From: Bacteroidetes bacterium OLB11
GTDB taxonomy: Bacteria > Bacteroidota > Bacteroidia > Chitinophagales > Chitinophagaceae
Length of the DNA: 51,439 bases
Reading direction: 5' to 3'
Assembly: GCA_001567165.1 (NCBI GenBank)
Contig: LNFQ01000062.1
Span: 1 to 51,439, forward strand
Shown piece by piece: positions 11,729 to 20,378 of this stretch (the first letter of the stretch is position 1; each line of letters opens with the position of its first letter). Both the position numbers and the translations under genes were made by a program. The notes under the pieces are model-generated. The model did not search any database, had not been told where the DNA came from, and was given only the letters and a program-made list of their open reading frames with translations.

Positions 11729-12476
11729 ATGAATGGTGACAAAATATATCAAAGCATTTTCAAACTTAAAAAAAACAAACAAAAAAGGATTTGCCGTATT
11801 GTTTGATCCGGATGAATTAGAGATTAATAAAATTGAAAACTTAGCAGATTTATGCAATGAATCCTCCGTTGATTACATATTTATTGGTGGGAGCATCATG
11901 CTATCAAACCACTTAGATGAATGTATCCAAAAGTTTAAACAACATAGCTCAATTCCGATTATTCTATTCCCTGGCAGTCCTTCACAAATCAGCAAATATG
12001 CCGATGCTCTCTTCTATCTATCATTAATATCTGGTCGAAATCCAGAATTGCTCATAGGAGCTCATGTTGTGTCTGCCCCTTTTGTTAAAAACTCTGGTTT
12101 AGAAATTATTCCCACCGGTTATATGATAATTGATGGAGGTTCACCAACCACAGTTTCGTATATGAGCCACAGCTCTCCTATTCCACACGACAAAAAGGAT
12201 ATTGCAGTCTGTACAGCAATGGCAGGAGAAATGCAAGGGAAAAAAGTCATCTATATGGATGCTGGTAGTGGAGCAAAAAACCCGATTAGCAACGAAATGA
12301 TTGAAGCTGTTTCAAAAAATATCGATATCCCATTGATAGCAGGAGGTGGAATTAAATCTGCTTCAGAGGCTATAGTCAAATGCAAAGCAGGTGCTGATAT
12401 TATCGTTGTTGGGAATGCAATTGAAAACGAAACTTCTCTTATCAAGGAATTATCAGTTGCCATTCACCAATTTTAA
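11729..12476 (+). CDS. Geranylgeranylglyceryl/heptaprenylglyceryl phosphate synthase family (GGGPS/PcrB), probable frameshift
   Basis: A TIM-barrel prenyltransferase that joins a polyprenyl diphosphate to sn-glycerol-1-phosphate, making the first ether bond of archaeal-type lipids. Family marks are GFAVLFDPDE, FIGGSIML, the block IPTGYMIIDGGSPTT, MDAGSGA and AGGGIKSASEA. Length is about 248 residues. ATG 11729 gives the family-like N-terminus NGDKIYQSIFKLKK if one A is removed from the A8 run near 11768-11775. The unbroken alternative begins at ATG 11733. Whether the product is C20 (GGGP) or C35 (PcrB type) cannot be read here. Bacteroidota members of this family are known to use geranylgeranyl diphosphate. 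Confidence 0.85.
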
Positions 12477-12489
12477 AAACGAATGTGTT

Positions 12490-13874
12490 TTGCTGAATAA
12501 AAAATCTATATTTTTCATTGGTTCTATTACATTCATTGCACTCACAATTTTATCAATTATTTTTTATAAAGAGCGAACATGTTTTATCGACATTGCCTTC
12601 CATTTATTTTACATTTTAAAGGATAATGATTTTGCAATTCAAAATTATCGATTTGGTGCGTTCTTTACTCAATTATTTCCTTTATTGGGAGCATGGTTTG
12701 GAGCTAGTTTGAAGAGTATCACTATGACATACTCAATGAGCTTTGTCCTTCTTCCGTTCTTCACATTTTTTGTCAATTCTTTTTTGGATAAAAAATAATC
12801 GAATAGCCCTTTCCTATTTGCTATTTTCTATTATAATGACGACACACACATTTTATTGGATTCAATCAGAATTGCCACAAGCAATGGCCTTCTTTTTCAT
12901 TTATTTAGCCCTATTGGATAATCAATTAAATAATCAAAAAACAAATCAAAAGATCTATTATACTCTCTCCATTTTTTTGATAACAACTATTGCATTCACT
13001 CATCCACTCATGTTGATTCCATTTTCATTTATCTTAATCATGTATTGGCTTTCATATCATCAAAAAAGAAAAGAAATTTACATTTCACTCAGTATTTTTA
13101 TTGGAAGTTATTTTGTCAAATCTTTATTTTTCAAAACAAAATATGACAGTCAAGCGATGCACGGATTAATTAATTTTAAACAATTATTTCCTGATTATTT
13201 TAGCTTAGATTCTAATATCCATTTTGTTCAATATTTAATAAAAGACTATTACTTTGTTTTACTATTTCTATTCATTGGACTGTTTTTTTATTTCATTAAA
13301 AAAGACTATCTAAAATTTAATTTTATTAGGAGGATATTTTTTTGCAATTACTTTATTAATCAATGTGACCTATCCCAATGGAGCTGACCAATTTTATTTA
13401 GAAAATCAATATTTGCTTTTGGCATTTGTAGTCATTATTCCAATTGTTTTTGAGCTTTCAAATAAAATTGAAAAACCTTATTTGCAAATCGGATTGTTAA
13501 CATTGATTTGCTCATTAGGTTGCGTCAGAATTATCATCGCCGCACCCACCTATACCAACAGATTAAATTGGAATCAACAACTCTTATCAAAAACAGAAAA
13601 TGCAGCTCACAAAAAACTAATTATCTCATCCAAAAAAGTTCCAAAAGATATCTTAATGATGACATGGAGCACCTCTTATGAAATATGGCTATTATCTACT
13701 ATTGAAACCAACAATTCCCGATCGATTATTATTGAAGAAACTGAAAACGAATTTGACAATGCATTATCATCCAATAAATCATTTTTTACAAAATGGGGCT
13801 ATTTTGATTATGGAGATTTAAATAAGAAGTACTTCCATTTTCATGACACAACAAACTATATAAAAGTCGAATAA
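12490..13874 (+). CDS. Unknown polytopic membrane protein, two frameshifts
   Basis: I do not recognise this family. After removing one A from the run at 12790-12795 and one T from the run at 13321-13324, a single frame of about 460 residues opens. It has about eight to ten hydrophobic segments, including KSIFFIGSITFIALTILSII at the N-terminus, then FVLLPFFTFFV, YLLFSIIMTTHTFYWI, FFFIYLALL, IFLITTIAFTH, FVLLFLFIGLFFYF and YLLLAFVVIIPIVFEL. A soluble tail of about 110 residues follows. The layout resembles lipid-linked glycosyltransferases, but no catalytic motif is clear. The probable start is TTG 12490, 13 bases after the GGGPS gene, so the two are likely co-transcribed. The 3' end overlaps the convergent cytochrome gene by 19 bases. 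Confidence 0.6.
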
Positions 13875-14302
13875 TGTTTGTCTGTAATATTATTTAGCTC
13901 CATCATTTGTCTCATATATTCGAGAATATTTCGTGCTTCATCTTCGGCTAAATTTTGATTAGGCATTCTGACAAGACATAGTTCTAGTTGAGCTTGCCCT
14001 TCCAGATCTTTATCAATCATCGGGTCAGGATTGGTGATAAAATTCATAATCCAATAAGATGTATGTCTGCTTGTAACACCTTTCCAGCCAGGTCCAACAA
14101 GTTGTTCGTTTGACATTTTATGACAAGATGTACATTTCGTTTCAGATATCGACTTCCATTTTGTAGCTATTGATGCATCTAAAGGCCAAATTTGCAAATT
14201 AGTAGAATCAAATTTTCCTTCACCACGAGTTGGGTCGTATGAAGAGGTAGCACCGTTTGCTGCTTCTACCTCTGAATGATTAACCGTTCCATTTGATTGC
14301 AT
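13856..14302 (-). CDS. Cytochrome c-type lipoprotein, N-terminus uncertain
   Basis: A monohaem c-type cytochrome domain of about 148 residues. The haem-binding motif is CTSCH (Cys57, Cys60, His61 counted from the ATG at 14302), preceded by a WPLDASIATKW segment; the axial Met is probably in VRMPNQNL, and ARNILEYMRQMM closes the domain. It should act as a periplasmic electron carrier. The ATG at 14302 is probably internal: upstream in the same frame lies a hydrophobic stretch GVVLIFVLPIWLGA followed by a TGA at 14318-14320, exactly where a lipobox cysteine would be expected, then GSNLE. No good start codon for the longer form is visible. Confidence 0.75.
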   Translation of the reverse strand: MQSNGTVNHSEVEAANGATSSYDPTRGEGKFDSTNLQIWPLDASIATKWKSISETKCTSCHKMSNEQLVGPGWKGVTSRHTSYWIMNFITNPDPMIDKDLEGQAQLELCLVRMPNQNLAEDEARNILEYMRQMMELNNITDKHYSTFI

Positions 14303-14473
14303 TTCTAGGTTGCTTCCTCAAGCCCCCAACCATATCGGCAAAACAAATATTAATACCACACCTATTTTATATTTTATAATATAATTTTGTTTAAAATTTA
14401 AAAACGCTATCAAGAGTAAAAATTAACACTTCATATCGAAATATTAATGAAATAATTTGTAAATTGAAAAGAA

Positions 14474-14833
14474 ATGAATAAATATTATATCCAAATTAAA
14501 AGAGCTTACGAGCAAGCTGAAGAAAATGATGGGTATCGAGTTTTAATTGATAGATTATGGCCAAGAGGAATTAGCAAAGAAAAAGCACATATTGATGAAT
14601 GGGATAAAAACATTGCTCCATCTACTGAACTTCGGAATTGGTACAATCATCAAGAAGAACGATATGAAGAATTCAAACAAAAATATATTGATGAACTTCA
14701 AACAAAAAATGATGATTTAAAAAGGCTAAAGAAGATAGCAAATACTCAAAACTTAACTTTACTGTATGCCAGCAAAGTGCCAAATATTAACAATGCAAAC
14801 GTTTTATTGGAAGTGTTGCTTTCTATGAAGTAA
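14474..14833 (+). CDS. DUF488 (YeaO-like) family protein
   Basis: A small cytoplasmic protein of 119 residues from the DUF488/YeaO family, whose biochemical role is unknown. Family blocks are IKRAYEQ, the strongly conserved RVLIDRLWPRGISKEKA, WDKNIAPSTELRNWY and LTLLYASK. The gene is intact and stands alone on the plus strand between two minus-strand genes. Its 3' end overlaps the convergent membrane protein by 11 bases. Confidence 0.88.
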   Translation: MNKYYIQIKRAYEQAEENDGYRVLIDRLWPRGISKEKAHIDEWDKNIAPSTELRNWYNHQEERYEEFKQKYIDELQTKNDDLKRLKKIANTQNLTLLYASKVPNINNANVLLEVLLSMK

Positions 14834-16097
14834 TGTTTTTTGTGTCTATTTGGTCTGCTGATTTCCCTTCTCTCTTTTGAGAAAAAAGAAATATCTTGGA
14901 AGAACTAAGTAATAATAAAATGCTAGCAAACAACAGCATTTCATTAAGGTGAGGAATATCTGTTTTTCTTACCCAATTGATTCCTTGCAAAACAAGTGCA
15001 ATTTCATTAATTAAAAATCCTACGGCAAAAATTGCCACATAAAATTTGCTCTCAAAATGATAGGTTAAAATTTTTTGACTAAAAGAATAAACGTATATAA
15101 ATATTGAAAAAATTCCAATTAATACTAAATGTAAATATGCAATCACAAATGGCTTGTGCTGTGCCAAATTATTAAAATAAGGAAAAATAGAAATAGCCTG
15201 TAGAATAAATTTCAAGCTAATACTGATTAATATCACAGCTCCTAAAATCAAAAAACCTTTTGATAAAGTAGAATGATTTTTTTGATAATATTTGATAAAT
15301 TCAACTAAAATTATTCCCCATACAATCAGTTGAATCCAAGATGCGATGGATGTTAATATATATGCTCCTAATGGTAAAGTTACTTGCAAAATAACAATCG
15401 ATAATAAAAAAAGTAATGACTGTGCAAACAGCGAGTATCCAACAATAAAGTGTAAGATTTTTTATTTTGAGATTTAATAGTGCAATCACCAAAGCTATGC
15501 AAGCAAAAAAGAACCAACCATTATATTGAAAATGCAAATAATAATATATTGATGATAAATTATAAACGGGAGTTGATATTTTTTTGCCATTAATATGGCT
15601 AAAGAAAAAGGACCAAAAATAGAAAATGCATTAAAAAAAACAGATGACAAAATCCATGGTTTTGGTGCATATTGAGGTGGAAATTTTTTACTATCTTTTG
15701 CATAAACTATCGCAAAAATAACAGCCACAACGATAGACATAGTAGAAAAAGTAATGGATACCGCTTTATAACCTTGAAGACTAAAAGCAATCAACATACC
15801 ATACGCACTAATTAGATTTGCGACTATGATGCGATTATAAATTTTAATTTTATCATATTCAATATATTTTAAAATAAGTCCACTAAGTTCAACATACAAA
15901 AAATGGCTCACCCATCCTCCAAAAGCAAAATGGGAATGTGCGTGCAATAAATTTTGTTGTTGAAAAAAAGGAAGTTCGTGCAACATATTATATCGCATCA
16001 TCGTTCCCCAAAAAGCTACAAAAGCAATATTTATAAATCCAAACTGAATCCAGTATTTTATATATTTTTCAATTTCACTTTTTGATGTTAGTACCAT
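14823..16097 (-). CDS. Haem-copper-oxidase-like polytopic membrane protein, two frameshifts
   Basis: A membrane protein of about 424 residues with roughly twelve hydrophobic helices. Conserved-looking histidines sit in NLLHAHSHFAFGGWVSH (His52, 54, 56, 65), in LHFQYNGWFFFAC near the middle and in AYLHLVLIGIFS later on. This helix-histidine pattern resembles subunit I of haem-copper oxidases and NO reductases. The frame breaks twice: near 15540-15550 (one T missing in a short run, or a two-base AT duplication) and at a T7 run near 15406-15412 (one T too many). Repair gives one frame. It lies just after the azurin terminator in a block of NO-responsive genes, so a role in NO or nitrogen-oxide reduction is plausible. 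That role is inference; an uncharacterised membrane cytochrome is the alternative. Confidence 0.65.
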
Positions 16098-16128
16098 TTT
16101 TTATGAATACAGATTTCTTATAGTAAAA

Positions 16129-16167
16129 AAACTGTGTTATAAGCCTAACTTTCTTATAACACAGTTT
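16129..16167 (-). terminator. Rho-independent terminator after the azurin gene
   Basis: A perfect 15-bp inverted repeat (left arm 16129-16143, right arm 16153-16167, nine-base loop). Read on the minus strand, the stem is followed by a T run. It ends the Rrf2-haemoglobin-RIC-azurin transcript and separates it from the haem-copper-oxidase-like gene. Confidence 0.85.
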
Positions 16168-16192
16168 ATTAATTAAATAAATGTCAGGCTGA

Positions 16193-16714
16193 TTATTCAA
16201 CAATGAATATGCCCTTCATCATAGCTGAGTGTCCAGGGAATGAACATAAGAAATCATAAGTTCCTTTTGCTGGTGCAGGGAAGCTAATTTCTGTAGATTC
16301 TCCACCGCCAATTGTTTTAGTATGGGTAATTACACTGCTTTCTAATGATTTTGGTATGTAATCATTGTCTTTTGCATTGATAGCTTCTTTTGCAAAGTCT
16401 TCAATTGAAGTTCCATTAGCAAGTAATACAAAGTTGTGTCCCATTGCTGTGATTGGCATTTTGCCAGAGTGGTGAAGAGTTAATTTCACTGTTTGTCCTT
16501 CTTTTACTTTTATTTCGTCAATGTCAAATTTCATATCATCTCCAGCATTGATTGTAACGGTTGCTTCTGCAGATACAGGTTCACTAGCGGCTGGTGTTTC
16601 GGCTGGTGCTTCTGTTGATACTGGGGTTTCTGTTTTTGCATCTTCTTCAGATGGAGATCCACATGCTGCGAATAAAAATGCGATTGTTGAAATTGCGAGA
16701 ATTGATTTTTTCAT
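16193..16714 (-). CDS. Azurin-like cupredoxin lipoprotein
   Basis: A blue-copper electron carrier, anchored as a lipoprotein. The signal peptide ends at a lipobox with Cys18 (FLFAACGS). An Ala/Pro/Thr/Glu-rich linker follows (about 20-52), then the cupredoxin domain. The copper ligands of azurin are all visible: His93 in MGHNFVLL, Cys157 and His162 in FLCSFPGHSAMMKG, and Met165 or 166. Full length is 173 residues. It is the last gene of the NO-responsive operon and could donate electrons to a nitrogen-oxide reductase such as the membrane protein encoded next. Confidence 0.93.
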   Translation of the reverse strand: MKKSILAISTIAFLFAACGSPSEEDAKTETPVSTEAPAETPAASEPVSAEATVTINAGDDMKFDIDEIKVKEGQTVKLTLHHSGKMPITAMGHNFVLLANGTSIEDFAKEAINAKDNDYIPKSLESSVITHTKTIGGGESTEISFPAPAKGTYDFLCSFPGHSAMMKGIFIVE

Positions 16715-16755
16715 TTTTTTTGTTTTTTGTTTTAAGTGAATAAATATTTTAAAAT

Positions 16756-17481
16756 TTAATTGTTTGCTATTTGTTCTTCTAGTTCTACTGATTTAGGAAA
16801 TAATATATTATTTTCTAAATGAATGTGCAAATGTAAATCTTCTTCAAATTCTTTCAAAAGGGATAATGTAACTCTATAGGTATTGCAAGCATCAGAAGGT
16901 GGTGTGTATTGATTGCAAAGTGTTGAAATTTTTCTAAATCGTTCCCCTTCATTGTCATGCTCGTGCATCATCATTTTAATAGGGTTTTGTATTGAACCAA
17001 AATGAAATTGTTCTATTTCTCCTTTTTGTTTTGCATCTACCATTTTTCTTATAGAAGGAAATAAGATTAATTCTTCTTTCTTCATGTGCGAGGACAATTC
17101 ACCTGCTGACTCTTTGAAGAGTTTATTGATTTCATACAGTTCTGGATGACTATCTCCATGAACCTGCATTATCTTATCTAAATAAGTAATGATTTCAGGT
17201 ATTTTTTCGTTAACATAACGGTGGTGTTTTTTCTCAATATAATCAGCCAATAAATCTAAAGGCCATGAATTGTAATTTGTGCTGTCACCTCCATGTTGTG
17301 CTAATGCAGTTTGTATATTAGTTTTCAGCTCTTCGATTGGTATATTTTTATGACTGCACACTTCTTCAAGACTTTTGTTTCCATTACAACAAAAGTCTAT
17401 CTCATATTGTTTAAAAACAGAAGCCGCTTTATAGTCTTTTGCTACAATTTCTCCGATGATTGATTCGTTTGTAATATTCAT
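16756..17481 (-). CDS. ric: RIC/ScdA/YtfE iron-sulfur cluster repair di-iron protein
   Basis: A 241-residue cytoplasmic protein that restores iron-sulfur clusters damaged by nitric oxide or oxidants. The N-terminal ScdA domain carries DFCCNGNKSLEEVC (two adjacent cysteines); the C-terminal hemerythrin-like domain carries the di-iron histidines and acids in KKHHRYV, SHMKKEE, MMHEHDNEG and HIHLENNILFP. Its start is 11 bases after the stop of the haemoglobin gene, with the Rrf2 regulator further upstream. Confidence 0.95.
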   Translation of the reverse strand: MNITNESIIGEIVAKDYKAASVFKQYEIDFCCNGNKSLEEVCSHKNIPIEELKTNIQTALAQHGGDSTNYNSWPLDLLADYIEKKHHRYVNEKIPEIITYLDKIMQVHGDSHPELYEINKLFKESAGELSSHMKKEELILFPSIRKMVDAKQKGEIEQFHFGSIQNPIKMMMHEHDNEGERFRKISTLCNQYTPPSDACNTYRVTLSLLKEFEEDLHLHIHLENNILFPKSVELEEQIANN

Positions 17482-17492
17482 TTTTAAATCTT

Positions 17493-17888
17493 TTAATAAA
17501 TTGGAATAGAAGAACTCCCTCTGTAATAATTAATTTTTGATAAAAATAATTCTGCCATTTTTTCACCCTGCCATTTTGCTTTTCTTGCATTTTCTCCTAC
17601 AAAATAGAGGTCAACTGTTTGTCCAAACAAGAGAACCCATCTCTCAAAATGTGCTGAATCTACGGGGAGATTAGCATGTGGCACAAAGGGAGCTCCATAA
17701 TAGGTATGCTCTTCGAGTAATACCGTTTGCCAGAATCGATACATTTTTTCTAAATGTTGTGGCCATCTATCTTGAATCACATTATTGAAAATATCTTTTA
17801 ACATATCATCTTCACGTACTTTTGCATAAAAATGATTGACAAGTAGTTTTACATCTTCAAGGGTTTCTATTTCTTTTCTCTCATTCAT
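17493..17888 (-). CDS. Group III truncated haemoglobin
   Basis: A 131-residue 2/2 haemoglobin of group III. The block APFVPHANLPVDSAHFERWVLLF, which contains the proximal haem histidine, and the aromatic-rich stretch RFWQTVLLEEHTYYG on the distal side are characteristic. These proteins bind O2 and NO and are linked to NO detoxification. The gene sits between the Rrf2 regulator (15 bases upstream) and ric (11 bases downstream), matching that role. Confidence 0.93.
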   Translation of the reverse strand: MNERKEIETLEDVKLLVNHFYAKVREDDMLKDIFNNVIQDRWPQHLEKMYRFWQTVLLEEHTYYGAPFVPHANLPVDSAHFERWVLLFGQTVDLYFVGENARKAKWQGEKMAELFLSKINYYRGSSSIPIY

Positions 17889-17903
17889 TTTATGATATTT
17901 TTT

Positions 17904-18341
17904 CTATATTCGAACTAATACTGTTTTCCCGGCTTGAAGCCCAATTGCTAAGTCATAGACTGAAGTTGTTTTCAACATTTGTTTTAATTCTTCTCTAATT
18001 TTGGTGAATCGGCTATGCATCGGACAAGGTTCATGGCTACTACATTCATTTAATCCTAATGCACATCCATTGTATATTTCATCTCCATCAATAATTTTCA
18101 CGATTTCGCTAATTTTAATTTCTTGCATTGCTTCTTTTGAAATAAAAAATCCTCCAGTTGGCCCTGTTAATGAGTTGACTATTTGTTTCTTTGTTAACAA
18201 TCCTAAAATCTTTGCCGTGAACGCCTCCGGACAACCTGCTTTTTCTGCTACATCTCCTATTTTCACTCGATTATCCTCAAGTGACTGGGTCGCAATATAT
18301 ATTAGTGCTTTAATCCCATATTCACATGATTTTGAAAACAT
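17904..18341 (-). CDS. Rrf2-family regulator with iron-sulfur cysteines (NsrR-like)
   Basis: A 145-residue winged-helix regulator of the Rrf2 family. The N-terminal DNA-binding half reads MFSKSCEYGIKALIYIA, VKIGDVAEKAGCPEAFTAKILGLL and TGPTGGFFISK. Three cysteines at residues 93, 100 and 106 (NGCALGLNECSSHEPCPMH) match the cluster ligands of NsrR/IscR-type members, so it probably senses NO or redox state through an iron-sulfur cluster. It is the first gene of the operon and likely regulates it together with itself. An IscR-like role is less likely because no isc genes adjoin it. Confidence 0.9.
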   Translation of the reverse strand: MFSKSCEYGIKALIYIATQSLEDNRVKIGDVAEKAGCPEAFTAKILGLLTKKQIVNSLTGPTGGFFISKEAMQEIKISEIVKIIDGDEIYNGCALGLNECSSHEPCPMHSRFTKIREELKQMLKTTSVYDLAIGLQAGKTVLVRI

Positions 18342-18363
18342 CTCCTATTTTAAAATTTAATTG

Positions 18364-18394
18364 CAAAGGTATCTACAATTTATATTTTAGACAA
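18364..18394 (-). promoter_or_regulatory. Bacteroidota promoter of the NO-response operon
   Basis: On the minus strand a TTTG box (18392-18395) is followed after 20 bases by TACCTTTG (18364-18371). This fits the Bacteroidota consensus TTG-N19/20-TAnnTTTG closely. The first gene, the Rrf2 regulator, starts at 18341. The spacer TCTAAAATATAAATTGTAGA has partial dyad symmetry and could hold the regulator site. Confidence 0.7.
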
Positions 18395-18426
18395 ATATAT
18401 CCGAAAATCTTTTTTTAAAGTACTTG

Positions 18427-19155
18427 TTAATGATATTCATTCCAATAGTAGCTATCAGAATAAATTCTTTTGCCAAAAATGGCAGTCCCTACTCTCACGA
18501 TTGTAGCCCCTTCTTCAATAGCTGTTTCTAAATCTCCACTCATCCCCATCGATAACTCTTTCATCTCAACATTCGGTATCTGTTCGTTGATAATTTCTTC
18601 TTGAATACTTTTTAATAAGCGAAAACATTTTCTTACTTGCTCTGCCTCCGTACTGAATAGTCCAATTGTCATAAGTCCTTTTATTTTTAGAGTAGAAAAT
18701 TGGGATATTTTTTTTATTAAATTCATGGTTTCATTTGGCTCTATTCCAAATTTACTTTTTTCAAATGAGGTATTGACTTGGATTAAAATGTCAATTTCTT
18801 TTTTCTCAATAAGTAGCCGCTTATGTAGCTTTTCAGCCAATTCTAATCGATCGATGGATTGTACGCAACGCACATCATATTTCAAAATATCTTTGATTTT
18901 ATTGCTTTGTAAATGTCCAATAAAATGGTTGATATGTGGCGTGTCTTTTAGTGCATCATATTTTTCTTTCAGTTCCTGTACTTTGTTTTCTGCAATGCAT
19001 TTTTCTCCTGACTCAATTGCAATTTTAATTCTTTCTGGGCTGACCGTTTTCGTTGCAAGTATTAATTGTACTTCATCTGGATTTCGTCCAATTTTTTTGC
19101 ACGTTTGGTTTATTCGATTTTTTATTTGAGCAATATGAGAAACTATTTCGTCCAT
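18427..19155 (-). CDS. YggS/PROSC-family PLP-binding protein
   Basis: A 242-residue pyridoxal-phosphate homeostasis protein, a TIM-barrel related to alanine racemase but without racemase activity in known members. The PLP lysine is in LILATKTVSPE; other family blocks are ENKVQELKEKY, HFIGHLQSNKIK, QVNTSFEKSKFG, GLMTIG and ELSMGMSGDLETAIEEGATIVRVGTAIFG. I chose ATG 19155 (MDEIVSHIAQIKNRI): it fits the family length, whereas the ATG at 19203 would overlap the upstream gene by 26 bases. Confidence 0.93.
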   Translation of the reverse strand: MDEIVSHIAQIKNRINQTCKKIGRNPDEVQLILATKTVSPERIKIAIESGEKCIAENKVQELKEKYDALKDTPHINHFIGHLQSNKIKDILKYDVRCVQSIDRLELAEKLHKRLLIEKKEIDILIQVNTSFEKSKFGIEPNETMNLIKKISQFSTLKIKGLMTIGLFSTEAEQVRKCFRLLKSIQEEIINEQIPNVEMKELSMGMSGDLETAIEEGATIVRVGTAIFGKRIYSDSYYWNEYH

Positions 19156-19177
19156 TGATACGCAAGTTATTCTTGAT

Positions 19178-20170
19178 TTATTTTTTATACCATATCGAAC
19201 CATTTTTGATGGTTTTCTCTACTAAATATCCTTTTGTTGTCAACTCATTCAATTGTTGAATAGCTTGATTTCGTTCTACTCCACTCAGCATCGCAAACTC
19301 TTTTACAGTAAGGCTTTCAAACTGCCCAAACAAAAATTCCCAATCATAATTATAGGATTTATGCTGAACGGCTGGCATCAAATCATGTATGGCATTAATG
19401 TAATCTTGGTATGGTTTTGAACCATAAACGGTGACTGTTTGCTGATGTTCATTTTTAAAAATCAAAGTAGGAAAGCCTCTCACACCTAACTCCCTCCCTA
19501 ATTGCAAATCCTTTTCAAATAATTGTTTTGCTGTCTGTTCATAATCTTGTTTTAACTTGGTGGTATCTAATCCAACCAGAGATGCAGCCTGTGAAATATG
19601 TTCCCATTTTGTAATATTTTTTTTATCTAAAAAAACAAATTCTCTTAATTTTCGTAGAAATAAAATGGCTTTATCTTCATCTTGAATTTGGGCTGCTTTC
19701 CAAGCAATAGATGGAGGATAAGAAGACTCCAAAGGGTCTGTCAGCCACACTTCGCCATCAATGGGCATGTCATAATAAACACTCACTTCATCCCAATGAT
19801 GAGCTACGTCAGAAGGCTTGCTAATGCCTCCACTATTATAACTCCAATCTGGCAACAATCCACCCATGTGATATTCAATTTGAATAAAATCGCCATATTC
19901 CAATTTCATTTTTCGGAGTTGAGCCTCTATCGCCCAACATGAAGAACAAATCGGATCAGTATAATAAATAACCGTAATGGGTTTGGCTAATTTTTGATTC
20001 TTATCAACCGAATGATTATGCAAATGCTTCTGTGTTGGCACTTCACATGACCCAATTGTAGGGTCGCATATTAGAGGGTTTTTGTTTTTCATATTTTTAT
20101 TATTTTGAGCTGACAAATTCGTCATGTTCACAAACAGTGAGCAAAAGCTTATAAAAATTATTTTATTCAT
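19178..20170 (-). CDS. DsbA/FrnE-type thioredoxin-fold protein with C-terminal winged helix
   Basis: A 330-residue protein of the DsbA superfamily, of the group annotated FrnE or SpxH-like. A hydrophobic N-terminus ending in LSAQ looks like a signal peptide. The redox motif is PICSSCWA (Cys75, Cys78), followed by the helical insertion and the cis-Pro segment VRGFPTLIF. A C-terminal segment (FESLTVKEFAMLSGVERNQAIQQLNELTTKGYLVEK) resembles a winged helix. If the signal peptide is real, it acts in the periplasm; a later start at MKNKNP (near 20092) would make it cytoplasmic like SpxH. The compartment is therefore undecided. Confidence 0.75.
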   Translation of the reverse strand: MNKIIFISFCSLFVNMTNLSAQNNKNMKNKNPLICDPTIGSCEVPTQKHLHNHSVDKNQKLAKPITVIYYTDPICSSCWAIEAQLRKMKLEYGDFIQIEYHMGGLLPDWSYNSGGISKPSDVAHHWDEVSVYYDMPIDGEVWLTDPLESSYPPSIAWKAAQIQDEDKAILFLRKLREFVFLDKKNITKWEHISQAASLVGLDTTKLKQDYEQTAKQLFEKDLQLGRELGVRGFPTLIFKNEHQQTVTVYGSKPYQDYINAIHDLMPAVQHKSYNYDWEFLFGQFESLTVKEFAMLSGVERNQAIQQLNELTTKGYLVEKTIKNGSIWYKK

Positions 20171-20179
20171 TATTCATTA

Positions 20180-20187
20180 CAAAACTA
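20180..20187 (-). promoter_or_regulatory. -7 element upstream of the DsbA-family gene
   Basis: On the minus strand TAGTTTTG fits TAnnTTTG and lies nine bases before ATG 20170. A -33 TTG at the right distance is not clear. Confidence 0.4.
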
Positions 20188-20378
20188 CGATTTTCATTAC
20201 ATGAAAAAAAGCATTCGTTTATATCCTATCAATTTCAGTTTTCCATGATAAGAAACGGACTCTGTTTCATTGACCCATTTTTATAAGAAAAAAACTTTTG
20301 GCACGGCTATTGATAAATAGGGTACTTTTAATAAAAAGACCCTAAATTAAATTATATAATAAAAAATATACGACATAT

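Noticed and set aside
14318..14320. TGA read as an amino acid (selenocysteine or code change)
   Set aside because: TGA ends several intact genes in the window (e.g. at 2391) and Trp is written TGG; no selenocysteine element is apparent. A point error is simpler.
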